From Oligoflexia bacterium (lineage in GTDB: Bacteria; Bdellovibrionota; UBA1018), in NCBI GenBank assembly GCA_014378465.1, contig JACMNQ010000015.1, positions 96,169 through 160,168 on the forward strand: 64,000 bases of DNA, in the 5' to 3' direction. The notes under the pieces are model-generated. The model saw nothing but the letters and a program-made list of their open reading frames with translations, searched no databases and was not told the DNA's origin. Each line of letters starts with the position of its first letter. Position 1 is the first letter of the stretch. The position numbers were made by a program, and so were the translations under genes. Shown in pieces: positions 62,180 to 64,000 of the stretch.

Positions 62180-63406
62180 TTGAAAAACTTGAAATCCAAA
62201 TCTCAATTTCGAGCGCTCCTCCTGGCCATTTCGTTTTTCAGTGGGCCCCTCCCACTGATCAATTTCGCCACTCCCCTTGCCCACGCAGAAGCCGCGATCC
62301 CTGAAGCCGCAGTTCGCACCGGAATTGAAGATTACCGGCGCTCGATTCTTTTCGCCCGAGTCGCGAGGATCGTCGAAGCACGCGAACGAGCCCTCCAGGA
62401 ATGCAGGGCCACCGTCCCCGAGAGTGCGCTGATCTCGGAAATTGAGACTCTGCACTCCGCTGCAAAGGACTTCGGTTCAAGGGGTACCGAAGGCCTCCTG
62501 GCCCTCATGAAGGCGTACGCGCTCACTTCCAAAATCAAACAATCAAAAAGTTCCTGCGGAAAGAAAATTTCCGAAGCCGATCTGAATCTCCTTGAGAACG
62601 ATCGCAAAAAGTTCAGTGGCCTCCGGACCGCTGCGCGTCTCCTGACTCCTTCACAATTTCAGATCGCTCCGTCCGAGTGGCTCTTCATGGAACTGGATCC
62701 CTGGTGCGCGTCTGATGTTCAGCCGAACTACAATGGAGAACGTGATGGCAATCCGTGCTTCGCCGGAGAGCACCCGATTCTGGGCGCGCTTCGGGACCCG
62801 GCAAATCGCAAGACTGCCACTTATTTTGACTCTGCAATGGAAACAGACGGATTCCTTTCAAGACTGGCAGAAGCTGCCGAAGGACCGGCGCGAGTCCTTC
62901 CGCTCGAAAAACTGTTTTCACCCGGTCTGAGTCGTCGCGCGCTCCTGGCAATCATGACCTACCTCTACGCGGCTGGAACTTCAGAACTCGGCTGGGTGGA
63001 CGGCTTTGGTGAATCCTTCTGGCGAACCGCACTGGATCAGGGAGCAAGTCCTCGGACCGCTCTCAGCCAGTACCTTTCGTGGCTCAATCGGAAGGACGCC
63101 TACGTCGTTCTCCGCAAGAAGCTTCACTCAAGAGGTCAGTCACTTCAACTCTTGAGTCAGAACGTCGAAGCCTGGAACCATCATGAATTCATTTCCGCCT
63201 TTCTCGCATGCAATTACGAATCGCGCGGAGATGACCTGCTTGCCCGCACTGTTCCGGAAGCCCTGGGAGTCGCCTATGAGAGCCGCGACTTCGCATCACA
63301 CCTCCGCGAACAGGTCGGTTTCAGAAGAAGCACCGAAAGCTTCATCACCGATGTTCGACGCCATCAGACCGGTGGACACTTCGGTCGCACTGCCTGCGGA
63401 ACCTGA
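62180..63406 (+). CDS. Exported protein of unknown function
   Basis: A 408-residue protein starting with TTG; GGGAG lies six bases upstream and no ATG fits. The signal region (ALLLAISFFSGPLPL, then ATPLAHA) predicts export. The mature part is alpha-helical with a Cys-containing centre (LDPWCASDVQPNY and GNPCFAGEHPILG). No domain is recognised. Its last 43 bases overlap the convergent TIGR02147 gene. It is 53 bases downstream of the two-domain secreted protein. Confidence 0.72.
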   Translation: MKNLKSKSQFRALLLAISFFSGPLPLINFATPLAHAEAAIPEAAVRTGIEDYRRSILFARVARIVEARERALQECRATVPESALISEIETLHSAAKDFGSRGTEGLLALMKAYALTSKIKQSKSSCGKKISEADLNLLENDRKKFSGLRTAARLLTPSQFQIAPSEWLFMELDPWCASDVQPNYNGERDGNPCFAGEHPILGALRDPANRKTATYFDSAMETDGFLSRLAEAAEGPARVLPLEKLFSPGLSRRALLAIMTYLYAAGTSELGWVDGFGESFWRTALDQGASPRTALSQYLSWLNRKDAYVVLRKKLHSRGQSLQLLSQNVEAWNHHEFISAFLACNYESRGDDLLARTVPEALGVAYESRDFASHLREQVGFRRSTESFITDVRRHQTGGHFGRTACGT

Positions 63407-63840
63407 ACTCGGGAATCTTGACTCGACATATCCGCCGATTTTCGTTCGGAGCGTCTGTTACTGAGAATCCGCCGAACACATTCATCTGCCAGGGCTTCGT
63501 GAACGCGAACTGCGTGAGAAGCGAACTCTCCTTCCTGGGCATAGGTCGGCTCGTCCTGCTGATTGAGCACGAAGGACTCCTTCTCAAAAGGGCTGAGTCC
63601 TGACCACTGGGTCATCAACTGGAATTCATTGGTTGCTGCCGGTGTAAACTCGAGAATTTGTGCAATTGCCCCTGCCTTGCCTGGAGAAAGTCCCCGCCTG
63701 CCCGTCAGCACATCGCTCAGAAAGCTGGGACTCAGCTTCAGCTCCCTAGCGAAGGACCTCAGCGAATAGCAGGGGTCGAGTGATCGCCGTCTCTGTAATT
63801 CTCGATTCAGAAAACGAGCATAGGGTTGAGGGTTTGGCAT
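63364..63840 (-). CDS. Short TIGR02147-family HTH protein
   Basis: A 158-residue protein. The N-terminal part YSLRSFARELKLSPSFLSDV and LTGRRGLSPGKAGAIAQILE has the helix-turn-helix look of TIGR02147 proteins, a family common in Fibrobacter and Bdellovibrio. Those proteins are usually near 270 residues; here the match ends near residue 90 and the rest is unlike the family. It may be truncated or frameshifted; its 3' end overlaps the convergent exported-protein gene. It is probably a DNA-binding regulator. Three 16-bp repeats lie just upstream of its ATG. Confidence 0.65.
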   Translation of the reverse strand: MPNPQPYARFLNRELQRRRSLDPCYSLRSFARELKLSPSFLSDVLTGRRGLSPGKAGAIAQILEFTPAATNEFQLMTQWSGLSPFEKESFVLNQQDEPTYAQEGEFASHAVRVHEALADECVRRILSNRRSERKSADMSSQDSRVQVPQAVRPKCPPV

Positions 63841-63866
63841 GACTGGAGTGAAGTCTTTCCTGCAAC

Positions 63867-63914
63867 ATGGTTTTCATGCGCAATGGTTTTCATGCGCAAT
63901 GGTTTTCATGCGCA
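63867..63914. repeat. Three exact 16-bp direct repeats next to the TIGR02147 gene
   Basis: ATGGTTTTCATGCGCA repeats exactly at 63867, 63883 and 63899 and is followed by a partial ATGAAA. The block starts 27 bases upstream of the divergent ATG at 63840, so it lies in the leader/promoter of that regulator. Copies in phase every 16 bases fit clustered operator sites or a replication slip. Confidence 0.85.
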
Positions 63915-63930
63915 ATGAAAGCCAGAGCCG

Positions 63931-63949
63931 AGCGTACACCCTGTACGCT
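63931..63949. promoter_or_regulatory. Perfect 8-bp inverted repeat
   Basis: AGCGTACA (63931-63938), CCC, TGTACGCT (63942-63949). It has the look of a dimeric operator, 17 bases beyond the 16-bp repeats. No T-run follows. Confidence 0.5.
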
Positions 63950-64000
63950 GACCCCAGAAAACTTGTGCAGTTATCGAGCCGGTTTCAATGCTCGAACTCG

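Overview
The window looks like chromosome from a Gram-negative, GC-rich member of the Bdellovibrionota or a close delta-proteobacterial relative. This is inferred from LPS-type genes (KdsD), a TIGR02147-family protein, a DUF5939 adenylate cyclase, many lipoproteins with clear lipoboxes, and a beta-barrel outer-membrane protein. There are no phage genes, transposases, rRNA, tRNA or CRISPR arrays that I can recognise.

Layout. 1-2378 (minus): molybdenum cofactor operon moeA-moaA-moaC, with moaC cut by the window edge. 2923-15498 (plus): a surface-protein block of four lipoproteins. Two paralogues have 14 RCC1 repeats each, one is Ala-rich with a duplicated C-terminal domain, and one is a giant ASH-repeat/RCC1 hybrid. 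15690-25855: mostly housekeeping genes (hflX, class IV aminotransferase, suhB, a coiled-coil membrane protein, a HEAT-repeat protein, a BamC-like lipoprotein, kdsD, a class III cyclase, a small zinc-ribbon membrane protein and a SurA-DsbA fusion lipoprotein), ending in a strong terminator.

25955-44920 is the most interesting region. Ten plus-strand genes, nearly all overlapping by 4-11 bases, encode an ABC ATPase, an FtsX-type permease, a LolA-like carrier, an outer-membrane beta-barrel, a cytochrome P450, an OleC-like acyl-activating enzyme, a UbiA-like membrane enzyme, a rifampicin-phosphotransferase-like ATP-dependent dikinase, a GNAT protein and a DUF3419/BtaA-like protein. Convergent to them, with overlapping 3' ends, are three overlapping minus-strand genes: a diacylglycerol kinase-like protein, an extended SDR reductase, and a cyanobacterial-type acyl-ACP reductase (AAR) fused to an unknown N-terminal domain. 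Together they read as a lipid-tailoring and export system: activate and reduce an acyl chain, modify a lipid headgroup, hydroxylate it, and move it to the outer membrane. The product is unknown.

45057-45850 holds a decayed beta-helix protein gene. It is followed by a 585-residue all-coiled-coil protein overlapping pyk, then mutS, a PaaI-like thioesterase, a Cys-rich lipoprotein, an MDR oxidoreductase, mutY, an N-acetylmuramoyl-L-alanine amidase, a lipoprotein behind a very good sigma-54 promoter, a possible 3' RNA with a long terminator hairpin, xerD, an M50 protease and trpS. The right end has two secreted proteins of unknown function and a short TIGR02147 protein, with three 16-bp direct repeats and a perfect inverted repeat next to its start.
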